DNA from: a virus
Length of the DNA: 64,000 bases
IMG/VR virus record: IMGVR_UViG_3300035180_001563
Coordinates: 1 to 64,000 of that record
Direction: 5' to 3' (one strand)
The notes below the pieces were generated by a model, which had not been told where the DNA came from, ran no database searches, and saw only the letters and a list, made by a program, of their open reading frames with translations. This document shows, piece by piece, positions 30,137-40,084 of the stretch (position 1 is the first letter of the stretch; the number at the start of each line of letters is the position of its first letter). The position numbers and the translations under genes are program-made.

Positions 30137-31854
30137 TATGCTGTCTCCCCAATAGTAATTTGCAGTGTTCCTGTTGTGTTAGCTCCAGCAAAGTCGGCAT
30201 CTGTCAATAAGAACCAATTTGACGGTGAACCACTGAACACAAAATTAGAATAATTCTGGAATGGTTCCGCTCCTACAGTGTAAACCAAAGCACTACCATC
30301 AACTAATGACCAACCCTTTTGAAATTGAGATAAATCAGTTCCTCTGTATGTAAATGGGTCAGCTGTACCTGCGTATTCAACTACAACTTTCGTTGGATCT
30401 TCGATAACAACACCCAAATCAACGACTTGCTCTAAAGCTCCAATCGTAACATTTCTTGTGGTGAATCCACCAACAGTATAGTTCTGTCCAGCAGTAATTG
30501 TTGGTGACGTGAATGTTGAATTAGCAAGGTTGACAACAGATGTTACTCCAAACGTTTGAGCTCCCTTTGGATCTGTATCTGCAATGTTCAGTGTTGCTGT
30601 CCATGTGATTCCACTTCCTGTAAACGACGTCAAAGTACCTGAAGTAGCTGTCACAATCGGTGCTGACAACAATCTCTGAGAAGCAGTGAGTGTTACTGTA
30701 TATGACTGTCCAGGAGTTGGGGATGAAACCAATCTCGGCGGGGTTCCAGTAATAGTAAAAGCGACTGTTGGTGCTATATTTGCAATATTCACTGAAGTTG
30801 AAGCTGTTGCAGATGATCCGTTGGTAGATTTAGTTGCAGTAATCGTATAATTATTTGTACCATAAACATAATTGCCTCCTACACGAGTTGCTGATTTCGA
30901 AGCTGAATATGTTGATGGATTAGCTACTGACAAATCAGCACTTGACGTATAAGATATCGATGTATAATTTGTAACCGTGGACGTTACAGTTGCAACTTCG
31001 GAACCTTTCAGTGCAGATTGACCAGCTGGATACGTTACAGTGAATCCTCCAATTGTTGGAATTACTTGATCCAAAGTTATTTGATTTGATGAGGTTATGT
31101 TTGTACCAAATGTTCCAAAAGAATTTTTTGCTTTAGCTGTTACACTTTGTAGTCCAGATAAGCTACTCACTGTAAATTGTACTGTAAATGTCTTGTACCC
31201 AACACCACCTGAATCTGCTACTCCAAGTGAACCTCCTGTCGTAGTTGTCGTAAATGTTCCTGAACCAACCGCCCCAGAACTACTCAGTAGATCTACTTCT
31301 GATGCTGTATTTGCAACAGTACCTGACACTGTCATTACGTCACCAACTTTTGCTGTTGTTTGTGAACCTGGGTAAGATCCAATCGTGAACGATTGAATGG
31401 ACGGCGCTGCCGCTGCTCTGTGAATAAGGACTTGGGCAACCGAACCTGTGCTAGATGTTATGTATACTATACGATCCGCAACCACTTCAATATCTGCATA
31501 CCCATAATACGATCGTTTATCTGTGGAGATTTCAGTAAGTGTAGCTACTACCCCAGGTCCTGGTGTTGTGTCCACGGTAACGACTGGGGAGTAAAATGCT
31601 GCTCCACCTTCCGCTAAAAAAGTAACTCTAACAAGTGCTGTATCGGATGTTGCTTCTGCAATAACTGCGTTTGAAGGAGTCGTTCCATCTACATACACTT
31701 TCGTTCCAACGATCCCCGTTGAGGTAGCTGAAACATCTGTAACAAAAAGACCTGCTCCTGAAGAAGTGATCGAAGCATCAACATATCGCTTTGTTGCTGC
31801 TTCCATGTCATTTTGAGGATCTCGGGTCAATACCGCTCCTTGATGAATTTTCAT
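30136..31854 (-). CDS. Long Ig-like structural protein
   Basis: 572 residues, AGGAG before ATG. After one DPQNDMEAATKRYVD repeat at residues 12-26, the sequence is a series of beta-rich Ser/Thr/Val modules with Ig-like character (VGDVMTVSGTVANTASEVDL, TVTSTVTNYTSISY, PTPGQSYTVTLTASQ). Such proteins decorate phage tails or heads and bind surfaces weakly. Its position with 29720-30136 as a two-gene unit suggests joint assembly. Confidence 0.7.
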   Translation of the reverse strand: MKIHQGAVLTRDPQNDMEAATKRYVDASITSSGAGLFVTDVSATSTGIVGTKVYVDGTTPSNAVIAEATSDTALVRVTFLAEGGAAFYSPVVTVDTTPGPGVVATLTEISTDKRSYYGYADIEVVADRIVYITSSTGSVAQVLIHRAAAAPSIQSFTIGSYPGSQTTAKVGDVMTVSGTVANTASEVDLLSSSGAVGSGTFTTTTTGGSLGVADSGGVGYKTFTVQFTVSSLSGLQSVTAKAKNSFGTFGTNITSSNQITLDQVIPTIGGFTVTYPAGQSALKGSEVATVTSTVTNYTSISYTSSADLSVANPSTYSASKSATRVGGNYVYGTNNYTITATKSTNGSSATASTSVNIANIAPTVAFTITGTPPRLVSSPTPGQSYTVTLTASQRLLSAPIVTATSGTLTSFTGSGITWTATLNIADTDPKGAQTFGVTSVVNLANSTFTSPTITAGQNYTVGGFTTRNVTIGALEQVVDLGVVIEDPTKVVVEYAGTADPFTYRGTDLSQFQKGWSLVDGSALVYTVGAEPFQNYSNFVFSGSPSNWFLLTDADFAGANTTGTLQITIGETA

Positions 31855-31910
31855 ATTGTAATCTCCTGATAATATAAAATATGTTATTTCATGTTTACAT
31901 ATTTGTGTGT

Positions 31911-31918
31911 TATTTATG
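31911..31918 (-). promoter_or_regulatory. Late-type promoter box CATAAATA
   Basis: Minus-strand late box 57 nt before the ATG at 31854, at the end of uvsW. Confidence 0.4.
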
Positions 31919-31929
31919 TTGCAATAATT

Positions 31930-33444
31930 TTACCTTATTATTTCCACATTTTCTGAATATTCAACAAGTAACTTTTTATACTTATAATGTGCACCTTTAT
32001 AATATTTTATTCTTTTTGTTAAGTGATCTTTTGAATATTTTAAGTTACCACAAATGTCTATTATATCTACACTGTCTTTATCTTTACCTTTACGAAGACC
32101 ACGTCCTATAGTTTGTATTGTTCTGACAAATGACTTACCTCCATCAACATAACATAAATTGAAAATTCTGTCGATACTCAACCCAACGCCAGCAATTTGT
32201 ACTGTTGCAATAACAATAAGGTCATCATTTGTTTCAAAAAGATCATATACACGTTGTCTAACCTCTTGTTTATCCTTTCCATACAGAAACGTTGAATTGG
32301 GTATTAGTTTTGCAAGTCTTTTACCAACAATCACACTACTGACTAAACAAAGAACATTACCTTTTTGAGCAGATCCCTTTTCGACAATAAAGCTAGCAAT
32401 CCAACTCCAGCGAAGTTTATCGCTGTTCAAAAATGCTATTTCATTATCGTATGTAATTTTTTCATCTGGGTCTTTAGTAGTTTCATTCTGCTCCATCAAC
32501 TGTTCAATTCTGCGTTGGTCATCTAATTGAACAACAGTTATGTTTGGGATAGATAACCACCCACTACTTATCAATGTAGACGCAGCTATCGTATATCTCA
32601 CTGGGCCTAAACTTAAGCGAACCATCAAAGAATCGACTTTATGGTCAGGTAATGTTCCTGTGAGACCGAAACGATGTACAATATGTTTTCCATATTCGTT
32701 AATCAGACCTCCTATTACACTCGCTTTAGCTCCATGGCATTCATCAATGACAATCACATTAAATTTACTTATTAGCTGAGGATAGTTTTGGAGAGACTGC
32801 CACGTCGAAATTATATGTATATGGTCAAGATCTTTATTATCACCACTATATTCCCCAACATCCAATCCAAGCAATTTGAATTCTCTGATTGTTTGACTAA
32901 CAAGGGAAATGGAGGGAACAATAGTGATTGATTTCAGTCCATGTTTTCCGTAATTATCAACTAGAGCAGCATTTATACTCGTTTTACCTGCTCCAGTTCC
33001 TGCAATTATAATACCAAAACCGTGTTCAAATAATTGATTCAATGAGTCGACTTGATATGGTCGCACTTCCCACGGTTCATCTGTTTTCGGATTTATAATA
33101 TGAGAAAAGTATTCAGAATCAATCTGATCAACTTCGGTGAAATCGTTTAATCTCTTATCATTGATTTCAATTTTGTATCCAAATGATTTAATTTTTGGAA
33201 CTAATTCGTCCAATAAGTTGACATATGTATGTCCATCATCAGTAAAGAATTTTTTCTTCCCATCCCAAACTCCCAACTTGTATTTTGGCTGGAAAAAATA
33301 TCCTTTCACATGAAGCGCATATTCTTCAACGAAAAAATCTGAATGATCTTTGTGTAAACCGGATATTATACAATGAACTTCGTCTTGTAACGTAATTCTT
33401 ACTTTTTTAACAAACGTTTGTTCAACGAGACGCACAATATCCAT
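31930..33444 (-). CDS. uvsW: UvsW recombination helicase
   Basis: About 504 residues (T4 UvsW 502). The start is taken at ATG 33444, whose A is shared with the upstream stop (TGATG) and which follows GGTGG. Superfamily 2 motifs: GTGAGKTS (Walker A), VIDECHGAK (motif II), FGLTGT (motif III), QTIGRGLRKGKD (motif VI). UvsW unwinds R-loops and branched DNA, shutting off origin replication and driving recombination-dependent replication. The upstream neighbours are an endonuclease and uvsY. Confidence 0.92.
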   Translation of the reverse strand: MDIVRLVEQTFVKKVRITLQDEVHCIISGLHKDHSDFFVEEYALHVKGYFFQPKYKLGVWDGKKKFFTDDGHTYVNLLDELVPKIKSFGYKIEINDKRLNDFTEVDQIDSEYFSHIINPKTDEPWEVRPYQVDSLNQLFEHGFGIIIAGTGAGKTSINAALVDNYGKHGLKSITIVPSISLVSQTIREFKLLGLDVGEYSGDNKDLDHIHIISTWQSLQNYPQLISKFNVIVIDECHGAKASVIGGLINEYGKHIVHRFGLTGTLPDHKVDSLMVRLSLGPVRYTIAASTLISSGWLSIPNITVVQLDDQRRIEQLMEQNETTKDPDEKITYDNEIAFLNSDKLRWSWIASFIVEKGSAQKGNVLCLVSSVIVGKRLAKLIPNSTFLYGKDKQEVRQRVYDLFETNDDLIVIATVQIAGVGLSIDRIFNLCYVDGGKSFVRTIQTIGRGLRKGKDKDSVDIIDICGNLKYSKDHLTKRIKYYKGAHYKYKKLLVEYSENVEIIR

Positions 33445-34913
33445 CAATGTTCCACCTCAAGAATCCACACCATATTTCCACAATCCCAGATTCTATCATA
33501 ATTATTATTTTTCATATTTTCCCACTCTGTTGCATTTTCATCAACAAACTCGAGAATATTTTTTAATTTATGTTTTTGAAATTTTTGTCTTGAGTATAAC
33601 ACTAGAGCATTGTTACACTTAAAATATTTGTAATTTGGTGATGAATCATGTGTATGTTTAAAACCTAATTGTTTGTAAAGATTTCCGGCTGACCAACGCT
33701 TGTCAGCATATGATATTATAGAGCGGGGGTTATATTTTTTGATAAACACATTTAATAATTTACCTGCTCCTCCAACAACACTTGTGTTTAGTTTGGATGA
33801 AAACCGTAGTAGCTCATAAGATATATTTGAATTAAATCTTGAGCGACAAAAAGACATAGCAGATACTAGTTCATCATCAACATATAACCCATATGTTACT
33901 AGAGCACGTCCGTTTCCCTGTAAATGAGTTTCATTAAAAAACATTTTACTATTATAATGATCAAGCTCCAACACTTTACAATTTCGGGCATATATTTTTG
34001 CAGTTTGTGACTTGAACAATTGTTTTATTCTTGACTGCACGATTTGTTTATTATACAACCACTCACTTTCGAGTATTTGTATCAAAGTAAATCCTGCTCG
34101 TTCACACAACAACCGTTTGTGCTCATGGTATGATTTATTTTTTCCTCCAAATTGTTCACTGTGCCAAATATTTCCATTGTACTCTATACACAGGTTATGT
34201 GAGTATGATACAATATCTATCTCGTATGGGTGAATTAAATTACGGACATTCGTCTTTATAGTGGGATCTAATTCTCTCACAAAGTCAGCAATTTCTTGTT
34301 CTTGAAGTGAGGTTTTAAAATGTTTTGTTGGTATACCATACTTCTGAAATCTTGCCCAAACTGTACTAACTGAAACTCCCAATTCAGATGCAATCTCAGT
34401 CAACGTTAAATTATTGTCCCGATTTTGTGTTTCTAACCAACTCCTGGTATCTAGTAAATTCAAACTATCTGCACAAATATTTTGTTGCTTTGGGTGTATT
34501 TGTGCTTTAGTACGTTCAACATAACATGAAGGACAACCCGATTTACACATTATATGATTTTTTAGGGAAGTGTTAAACGTTCCATGAGTGGGACATATAA
34601 TATCTACGTTATCTTTAGTATAACGAACATCATCGTTTATCATAGAATAGTCATAAGTACCAACGCCGTGTATTGATTCAGCTTGCGCAATTAAATCTAA
34701 TACATTTCGTTTTCTATTATAAAAAGAACACTTAGGACACCCTTCTCCGTTTAAGTGAGAAAACACTCGCTTTTCGAAAAATCCATGCTTTGGACACAAA
34801 ATTCGTACTCTTGATAACACACCATTATCAACAACACTATAATCATAGTTATACGTATGATTATAGCGAATTTCGGCTTTTGTAATAAATTCTTCAGTTG
34901 TTATTTTTTTCAT
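33444..34913 (-). CDS. Vsr-like homing endonuclease with GNAT-like tail (copy 3)
   Basis: 489 residues. The N-terminus differs from the other copies. It has two DUF723-type repeats (YDYSVVDNG...CPKHGFF...GCPKCS and YDYSMIND...CPTHGTF...GCPSCY) in place of YG repeats. A helix-turn-helix follows (LTLTEIASELGVSVSTVWAR), then EIDIVSY, CIEYNGNIWHSE and GFTLIQILESEW. The GNAT-like tail has THLQGNGRALVTYG, SYADKRWSAG and ends RIWDCGNMVW. It sits exactly between uvsY and uvsW with no free bases on either side. Confidence 0.85.
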   Translation of the reverse strand: MKKITTEEFITKAEIRYNHTYNYDYSVVDNGVLSRVRILCPKHGFFEKRVFSHLNGEGCPKCSFYNRKRNVLDLIAQAESIHGVGTYDYSMINDDVRYTKDNVDIICPTHGTFNTSLKNHIMCKSGCPSCYVERTKAQIHPKQQNICADSLNLLDTRSWLETQNRDNNLTLTEIASELGVSVSTVWARFQKYGIPTKHFKTSLQEQEIADFVRELDPTIKTNVRNLIHPYEIDIVSYSHNLCIEYNGNIWHSEQFGGKNKSYHEHKRLLCERAGFTLIQILESEWLYNKQIVQSRIKQLFKSQTAKIYARNCKVLELDHYNSKMFFNETHLQGNGRALVTYGLYVDDELVSAMSFCRSRFNSNISYELLRFSSKLNTSVVGGAGKLLNVFIKKYNPRSIISYADKRWSAGNLYKQLGFKHTHDSSPNYKYFKCNNALVLYSRQKFQKHKLKNILEFVDENATEWENMKNNNYDRIWDCGNMVWILEVEH

Positions 34914-35378
34914 TTAATTAATAAAATAATCAGATGCCTCTGAAGTTACTAATCTCGTTATATTATTTAGCGAATATCCTCTTGCTTTAAAAGCGTCAAC
35001 AACTGAGACATATTGATCATACATATCTTTCAATTCCAAGTACAATTCGTACACACTTAAATATGATGGCTCGTGGTTGATGTATTGTTCTTTGTCTTTA
35101 GATTGAAGTTCTCTTGAATAATTTTCTGTATAATCTTTCCACAATTTACCTCTTGTTCGGTGAACCTGAGCTTCCACATAGTCAAGAGCAGATTTTAATT
35201 CTGCCCTACGAGAATCATAAAACACCAACCACCCAGGTTGTTCGTTGTTAGCTACAACAAGTTGCTTTCCTTTGAGGCGAAGATGATCCTCAAATCCAGC
35301 TAGATCGTTCTCGTAAACTTCTAATACTTTAACAACATTTGTGATGTTTTCATGTAGTAATTCTAGAGGTCTATTCAT
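34914..35378 (-). CDS. uvsY: UvsY-like recombination mediator
   Basis: 154 residues (T4 UvsY 137), largely helical. The end VVDAFKARGYSLNNITRL aligns with ALDAIKSRGFAIKHIQDM of T4 UvsY. RRAELKSALDYVEAQVHRTR and RGKLWKDY are conserved in cyanophage forms. UvsY loads UvsX onto gp32-covered DNA. In T4 uvsY and uvsW are adjacent; here the endonuclease gene has been inserted between them. Confidence 0.85.
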   Translation of the reverse strand: MNRPLELLHENITNVVKVLEVYENDLAGFEDHLRLKGKQLVVANNEQPGWLVFYDSRRAELKSALDYVEAQVHRTRGKLWKDYTENYSRELQSKDKEQYINHEPSYLSVYELYLELKDMYDQYVSVVDAFKARGYSLNNITRLVTSEASDYFIN

Positions 35379-35379
35379 T

Positions 35380-35862
35380 TTAGTGTAGAGTTCGTTTTAT
35401 TTTTATTGTTGCACGATTATCCTTGATATCATCATCTGGATCAACATCACCGTCGTCATCTTCAATATCTGTGATATTATATCGTTGCAACAAACCACTT
35501 ACCCTTTCAAACAATTCAACTTCCCTAGCCACTCGACTTGAATCTCGTTGTTTAAAAAATTCAAGTATCTTCTCTTTAGATTGTTGTTTTATAACTTCGA
35601 TTGGAATCCCTACAGTCAAGACGCGGTGTTTTTTATCTTGTTGTAATGATGGCATCTTTGCTACAATTACGAGCAGTTCGTTAGATAAATCAATACTTTC
35701 CCACTCCATTTCATGCGCATTCTGTTCGAGGTATTCAATAATCGCCTCAAACACAAAGTCAATTTTCTTTGCAATTCCACTGGTTGCTCGTTGGTGTACA
35801 AAATTACGTTTGTTTATAGCATCTACAATCTCTGTAACAAATTCATCTGTTAATGCCGACAT
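35380..35862 (-). CDS. Hypothetical protein upstream of uvsY
   Basis: 160 residues, AGGAG before ATG, 1 nt from uvsY. Helical N-terminal domain (FVFEAIIEYLEQNAHEMEW), a VLTVGIPIEVIKQ strand-helix, then an acidic stretch (DIEDDDGDVDPDDDIKD) and a basic end. Conserved-looking but without known function. An AATAAATA box lies 21 nt upstream. Confidence 0.6.
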   Translation of the reverse strand: MSALTDEFVTEIVDAINKRNFVHQRATSGIAKKIDFVFEAIIEYLEQNAHEMEWESIDLSNELLVIVAKMPSLQQDKKHRVLTVGIPIEVIKQQSKEKILEFFKQRDSSRVAREVELFERVSGLLQRYNITDIEDDDGDVDPDDDIKDNRATIKIKRTLH

Positions 35863-35882
35863 CAGAAACTCCTATTTTTGGA

Positions 35883-35890
35883 TATTTATT
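35883..35890 (-). promoter_or_regulatory. Late-type promoter box AATAAATA
   Basis: Minus-strand late-type box (7/8), 21 nt before the ATG at 35862. Confidence 0.4.
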
Positions 35891-35927
35891 CCAAAATAGG
35901 AGTGTGTCCAAATACAGGTGCATTTTA

Positions 35928-36989
35928 TTACCAAACCGTGTCTTGTATCTGCATTATTGTGTTAGCAACATACGTCACATTTACTTGACTTGGAAGATGT
36001 GTTTTTTTAACTGCTTCGTTAACTTCATTATTCATATGATCTGCATATTCGATGATTTGTTCATATGACCAAGCTCCATTACGAATCGACAATAACTCTT
36101 GAGCATCTGGTCTCTTAACTTTAATAACACCTTCTGTTAAAGCTTCATATCCCATTCGCAGTAGCCGAACCAAGTGCATTGCATGTTTTGTATCATAACC
36201 AAATTGTTCTTCAAGGGAAGAACGAGCAACATTTCGGTTCTGTTTCCATGTCCAATAATTTTTCCAATTTGTGTGTGCTTCTTCAAATTGTTTAGAATTA
36301 ATTTTAACAATCAATTCTGGAGTTTTTCCTTTTCTTGTTACAGTTTTTAACACAAAACTTGACATATTATCAAAATAAACCTTTTCATGGACAATTGGGT
36401 TACCGTTCTTATCCTTCCAACACGAACCTTTTTCGCTAAACAAAGCATATAAATTATCACCTAAACTCAATGCAGAATATCCATTAAATGGAACGGTTTT
36501 ATTCCATTCCAAATTACTGGTGAAGTTATAAACAATACTAACATGATCAAGCTGTTGTGGAGCTTGAACTGGTTGTGGATTATTGACCCATTTGTTGTGA
36601 CCTTTAATACGTTTTAACTGAGAAAATCCATATCCGGTTGTAGAGAACGCAATTTTTTTCGTTAACAAGTTTCCCCGAGCTTGACGAAGAATTTCATATC
36701 CTGGGGAAGAAAAAATCAAATCTTGTCCAGCTGTCCATAACAATTCTACCACATTTGGATTTTGTTCAACAGCCAACTTCATGAATTTATTCAATTCAAA
36801 AAATTTAATATCCCCATCAGGAAGCTCTATTTCTTCAACGTCAAAAAACGGAGTACGGATGCTAATTTGATCAGCAACAAATATTCCACGGATGTCTACA
36901 TCTGATGTTGGAAGATTCGTTCCATATGCTCTTGAGCCTGCATACATCTCTACAACTTTGTTCCGATCTAAAACTTTTTTCATATCCAT
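35928..36989 (-). CDS. RlaP-type nucleotidyltransferase
   Basis: 353 residues, GGAAA before ATG. AGSRAYGTNLPTSDVDIRGI (residues 17-36) is the GS-x-DxD active site of DNA-polymerase-beta-fold nucleotidyltransferases of the RlaP (RNA ligase associated) family. A third Asp-bearing strand lies near ELPDGDIKFFELNKF. A helical C-terminal domain follows (HAMHLVRLLRMGYEAL). Members often accompany RNA ligases in RNA repair; none is in this window, but a large tRNA array is. The substrate is unknown. Confidence 0.82.
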   Translation of the reverse strand: MDMKKVLDRNKVVEMYAGSRAYGTNLPTSDVDIRGIFVADQISIRTPFFDVEEIELPDGDIKFFELNKFMKLAVEQNPNVVELLWTAGQDLIFSSPGYEILRQARGNLLTKKIAFSTTGYGFSQLKRIKGHNKWVNNPQPVQAPQQLDHVSIVYNFTSNLEWNKTVPFNGYSALSLGDNLYALFSEKGSCWKDKNGNPIVHEKVYFDNMSSFVLKTVTRKGKTPELIVKINSKQFEEAHTNWKNYWTWKQNRNVARSSLEEQFGYDTKHAMHLVRLLRMGYEALTEGVIKVKRPDAQELLSIRNGAWSYEQIIEYADHMNNEVNEAVKKTHLPSQVNVTYVANTIMQIQDTVW

Positions 36990-37038
36990 TTTTAGTTTCC
37001 AAATTAATTAAGTTGAAGAAATAAAGTAAATCATTTAC

Positions 37039-37299
37039 TCAACTATGTCTACGATTTACTACACCATGCTGTTCTAAACACGCAAACCCTGTTGCAACGA
37101 CCTGAAGAATTTCAAGTAGAGCATCACTATCACCATTTTTCATCCAAGCATCTTCAGCTTCAATCAACTCCTTTTTCATAATCAATAACCAGTTTGGAAT
37201 TGTGTGAATTTTTTGTTCAATAGTCCCCCACTTCAAATCTTGATATGTGCGTTCTGCTATAATAGCGTTTATCACATCTGTTCTAGGCACATTGTTCAT
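37039..37299 (-). CDS. MazG-like / NTP pyrophosphohydrolase-type protein
   Basis: 86 residues, GGAG before ATG. INAIIAERTYQDLKWGT, WLLIMKKELIEAEDAW and ALLEILQVVATGFACLEQHG give the helical E-x2-x-E...E pattern of short phage MazG-like proteins, which bind Mg and hydrolyse dNTPs or alarmones. The activity is inferred. Its start overlaps the stop of endonuclease copy 4 in an ATGA-type junction. Confidence 0.72.
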   Translation of the reverse strand: MNNVPRTDVINAIIAERTYQDLKWGTIEQKIHTIPNWLLIMKKELIEAEDAWMKNGDSDALLEILQVVATGFACLEQHGVVNRRHS

Positions 37300-38993
37300 G
37301 TTATGGTCTCCATTAAATTTGATTTTATGAATCGTATTTTACCACAATCCCATATCCGAATACAACCATTAATATCACAATTAACTCTTTCACTCAGTAG
37401 TGGATCAAAATTCTGAAGTTTTTTAGATAAAAACTTCCTTCTGTAATTAAATTTATGAACTCGTTTATTGTTTTCAATATAATAATAATCTGGTTTTAAT
37501 AATTTATTAAATACAAACCCGTTATTAACGTATAACTCTCCAACACTCCATCGACAATCTGCAAATGTAATTATTTGTTTCCATGTATGATTGTTACAAA
37601 AATGAGAAATTAATTTAGAAAACCCACCAGGAACGATTGTTGATGTTGCATATCGATTTAACACGAATGTGCCATTGGACTGTTTGATGAATGTTATTGC
37701 TGCTACGATGCTCTCTTTATATTTTAATCCATAACTAATCGAACCAGGACCATCTCCCTGAATGTGATATTTTTCAAAAAACTCACGTTTTTGGTAATAT
37801 TCAAGTGGCACAATAATGGTTTTTCTAGCAAATATTGAGTTCTGATGATCTTCTTGAATAATATGAAGAATTTTTTGTTTTATTATATCTGTTTGATAAA
37901 TCCACTCATCTGAAAATATTGTCAATAACCTAATCTTGTGTTCGGTACACCGATCCAATTTTTCTTTATGAAAGTTTGGTGTTTTAAATTTGTCACTGTG
38001 CCAATATAACCCGTTATATTCAATTGCGACATTATAGTCCGGAAGAAATATATCAAGTTCGTGTGGTGCAATAATTTGCCTATTACCAGTCACAAATTTG
38101 ATATTATGTTCAGCTAAAAAATCTGTTATTTGACTCTCTTGATAACTATGAGCATAATAGCGCACATCAATAGAAAATTTTAACATTCTTGTTGATATTA
38201 ATTTTTCATCCTTTAAACCTAATTCTGTAGCAATTTGTTGAAGTGGTTTTCTAAGTGTGTGATGTTGATTTATCAACCATTCTTTATTTGTTAATTTTTC
38301 CAATACATCACTAGAAAAATTGTCATATCTATGTTCCTGTTGTTTATGTTTTACATAATCCAGCTTTGACGTAGATGTAACACCATACTTATACATAATT
38401 GTATCATGTGCTACTTGTTGTACAGCTTTACTTTGAAGGGGAAAATCAACTCCGTATAATCTTTGATTAGTTGATTGGCGTTGATATTTGCCACTATCTG
38501 ACTGTTGATGATATTCTGTTCCGTATAAGTTCATGTTTGTTTCACGGGCTTTGGCTTTTACTATTTCATTTTGGGTTGGATACTCTACTCCATACTTAAT
38601 TAAACACGTTTTCTTATACTTGGCCTTAACTGTATCAGTTGTTCTTGGGTGACCCCCATACCTCGTGTTATTTGTGTCTGATATTTGTTGTTTTTTATCA
38701 GGTGAGTTGTTACTACAATACGTACTACAGTATTGTCTGTATCCAGTTGTATTATTGAATTTAACTATATTATTACCACACACCAAACACACTGGGTGTT
38801 TGGTGATATTATGCATTATGCAATACAGTCGTTCTGATAAAGAGGTCGCAAGTGAACCTTGTGTAAATGAGTATATCGCCTGTCGTAAATCTGGGAGGTT
38901 TTCAAGTATTTTACGTCCAGATGAATTTACTCTACCAGACTTCAATATAATGTTGAAGAGTTTTAATTGGGCGATCAACTCTTCTCGTGACAT
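37296..38993 (-). CDS. Vsr-like homing endonuclease with GNAT-like tail (copy 4)
   Basis: 565 residues. A CLVCGN...YCSTYCS finger (about 69-95) precedes five YG repeats of about 25 residues (RYGGHP, KYGVEYP, LYGTEYH, LYGVDFP, KYGVTS). A helix-turn-helix (LRKPLQQIATELGLKDEKLI) is followed by ELDIFLP, AIEYNGLYWHSD and IRLLTIFSDEW. Note Ser for Glu in the usual FEDEW. The GNAT-like tail has YHIQGDGPGS, NRYATSTIVPGGFSKL and TFADCRWSVG, ending RIWDCGKIRF. It is inserted between uvsX and the MazG-like gene; its ATG touches the uvsX stop. Confidence 0.83.
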   Translation of the reverse strand: MSREELIAQLKLFNIILKSGRVNSSGRKILENLPDLRQAIYSFTQGSLATSLSERLYCIMHNITKHPVCLVCGNNIVKFNNTTGYRQYCSTYCSNNSPDKKQQISDTNNTRYGGHPRTTDTVKAKYKKTCLIKYGVEYPTQNEIVKAKARETNMNLYGTEYHQQSDSGKYQRQSTNQRLYGVDFPLQSKAVQQVAHDTIMYKYGVTSTSKLDYVKHKQQEHRYDNFSSDVLEKLTNKEWLINQHHTLRKPLQQIATELGLKDEKLISTRMLKFSIDVRYYAHSYQESQITDFLAEHNIKFVTGNRQIIAPHELDIFLPDYNVAIEYNGLYWHSDKFKTPNFHKEKLDRCTEHKIRLLTIFSDEWIYQTDIIKQKILHIIQEDHQNSIFARKTIIVPLEYYQKREFFEKYHIQGDGPGSISYGLKYKESIVAAITFIKQSNGTFVLNRYATSTIVPGGFSKLISHFCNNHTWKQIITFADCRWSVGELYVNNGFVFNKLLKPDYYYIENNKRVHKFNYRRKFLSKKLQNFDPLLSERVNCDINGCIRIWDCGKIRFIKSNLMETIT

Positions 38994-40084
38994 TACTCTT
39001 CTTCAGCCTTTTTAAGGCGTTTTTTCTTAGAAGATTCTCCAGATGACATATCCACAACTTCATTGTCTCCAAGTTTCACTTGCAGAAATGCATCTGTTAA
39101 TGTTTCACATTGTGCCAAAATATCAGGTGCAAATTGATTGAAATTTTTGGATTGAAATTTTTCTTCTCCGAATTTATACCAAGACCCGTTCTGTTCTACT
39201 ACTCCCAACCCAACAGCAGCCTCTAACAAGCCATTATATGAATCCATACCAGTTTCATATGGGACCTCAATAGTAACACTCATAAATGGTCTACAAAATC
39301 TTGTTTTATACCCTTCACATTTCATACGTATGCCTTGGACATCACTAGGAGTGTCTCCTCGTAACTTTAACTTTGTCAGTAGTGTAATTTGGGACAGAGA
39401 ATATTTTACTGCATCATTTACAATCCATACTCCCTCACCGTTCATCACATCTTGATTCTTATATACTTGGTGTGTTACAATCATACTAATATTTTGATGT
39501 TTAATGGCATGCACGAATTGTCTCAAGACAGACTTCATCTGTTTGCTTCGTTGTCCTTGGTCGCCCTTGAGAACACCTTTATCAAAGTTTTCTTCTTCAG
39601 TTTCGGTCATGAGCATATCTAAACTATCTATAACAATCACTACTTTTGGTGCATTAGGATCTCCGATTCCATACTCTTTCTCATATGATTTAAGAAACGA
39701 CGACACATATTTTTGAGCTTGTGGAATAGTATCCAAATCTGCATGAATAAACATATCTTCACTAACGTCTACACCAATCTTGGAAGCAAACACTGCATCG
39801 AGTGCGTGTTCACTGTCTCCAACGACTGCAAATATTCCCTCTTTTTGTGCTTCTCTTATACAATTACAGGTAATAAACGTTTTTCCTGAGCCTGATGGGC
39901 CAGCGAAACAAACTATACGACCTTGGGGAATTCCCTTCAAAAAACTACCCGAAATAGTTTTATTTAAAGCGTAATTTCCAGTGGAGAACCAGTATCGAGG
40001 TGGCTCAGCAGCACCTATATCAATTCCTACTTTATCCATATCTTTAACAAAACCTTTAACAAACTCTGTTTTAAACTTTACCAT
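38993..40084 (-). CDS. uvsX: UvsX RecA-like recombinase
   Basis: 363 residues (T4 UvsX 391). GPSGSGKT (62-69) is Walker A, VVIVIDSLD is Walker B, and HQNISMIVTHQ is the L2-adjacent Gln motif. An acidic then basic tail (SSKKKRLKKAEEE) ends the chain, as in T4. It drives strand exchange in replication restart. Its ribosome site AGGAG lies inside the 3' end of the upstream endonuclease gene. Confidence 0.94.
   Translation of the reverse strand: MVKFKTEFVKGFVKDMDKVGIDIGAAEPPRYWFSTGNYALNKTISGSFLKGIPQGRIVCFAGPSGSGKTFITCNCIREAQKEGIFAVVGDSEHALDAVFASKIGVDVSEDMFIHADLDTIPQAQKYVSSFLKSYEKEYGIGDPNAPKVVIVIDSLDMLMTETEEENFDKGVLKGDQGQRSKQMKSVLRQFVHAIKHQNISMIVTHQVYKNQDVMNGEGVWIVNDAVKYSLSQITLLTKLKLRGDTPSDVQGIRMKCEGYKTRFCRPFMSVTIEVPYETGMDSYNGLLEAAVGLGVVEQNGSWYKFGEEKFQSKNFNQFAPDILAQCETLTDAFLQVKLGDNEVVDMSSGESSKKKRLKKAEEE

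Noticed and set aside
35423-35899. 158-residue plus-strand frame opposite 35380-35862
   Set aside because: Low-complexity Ser/Ile-rich translation and no ribosome site; the minus-strand gene fits the operon.
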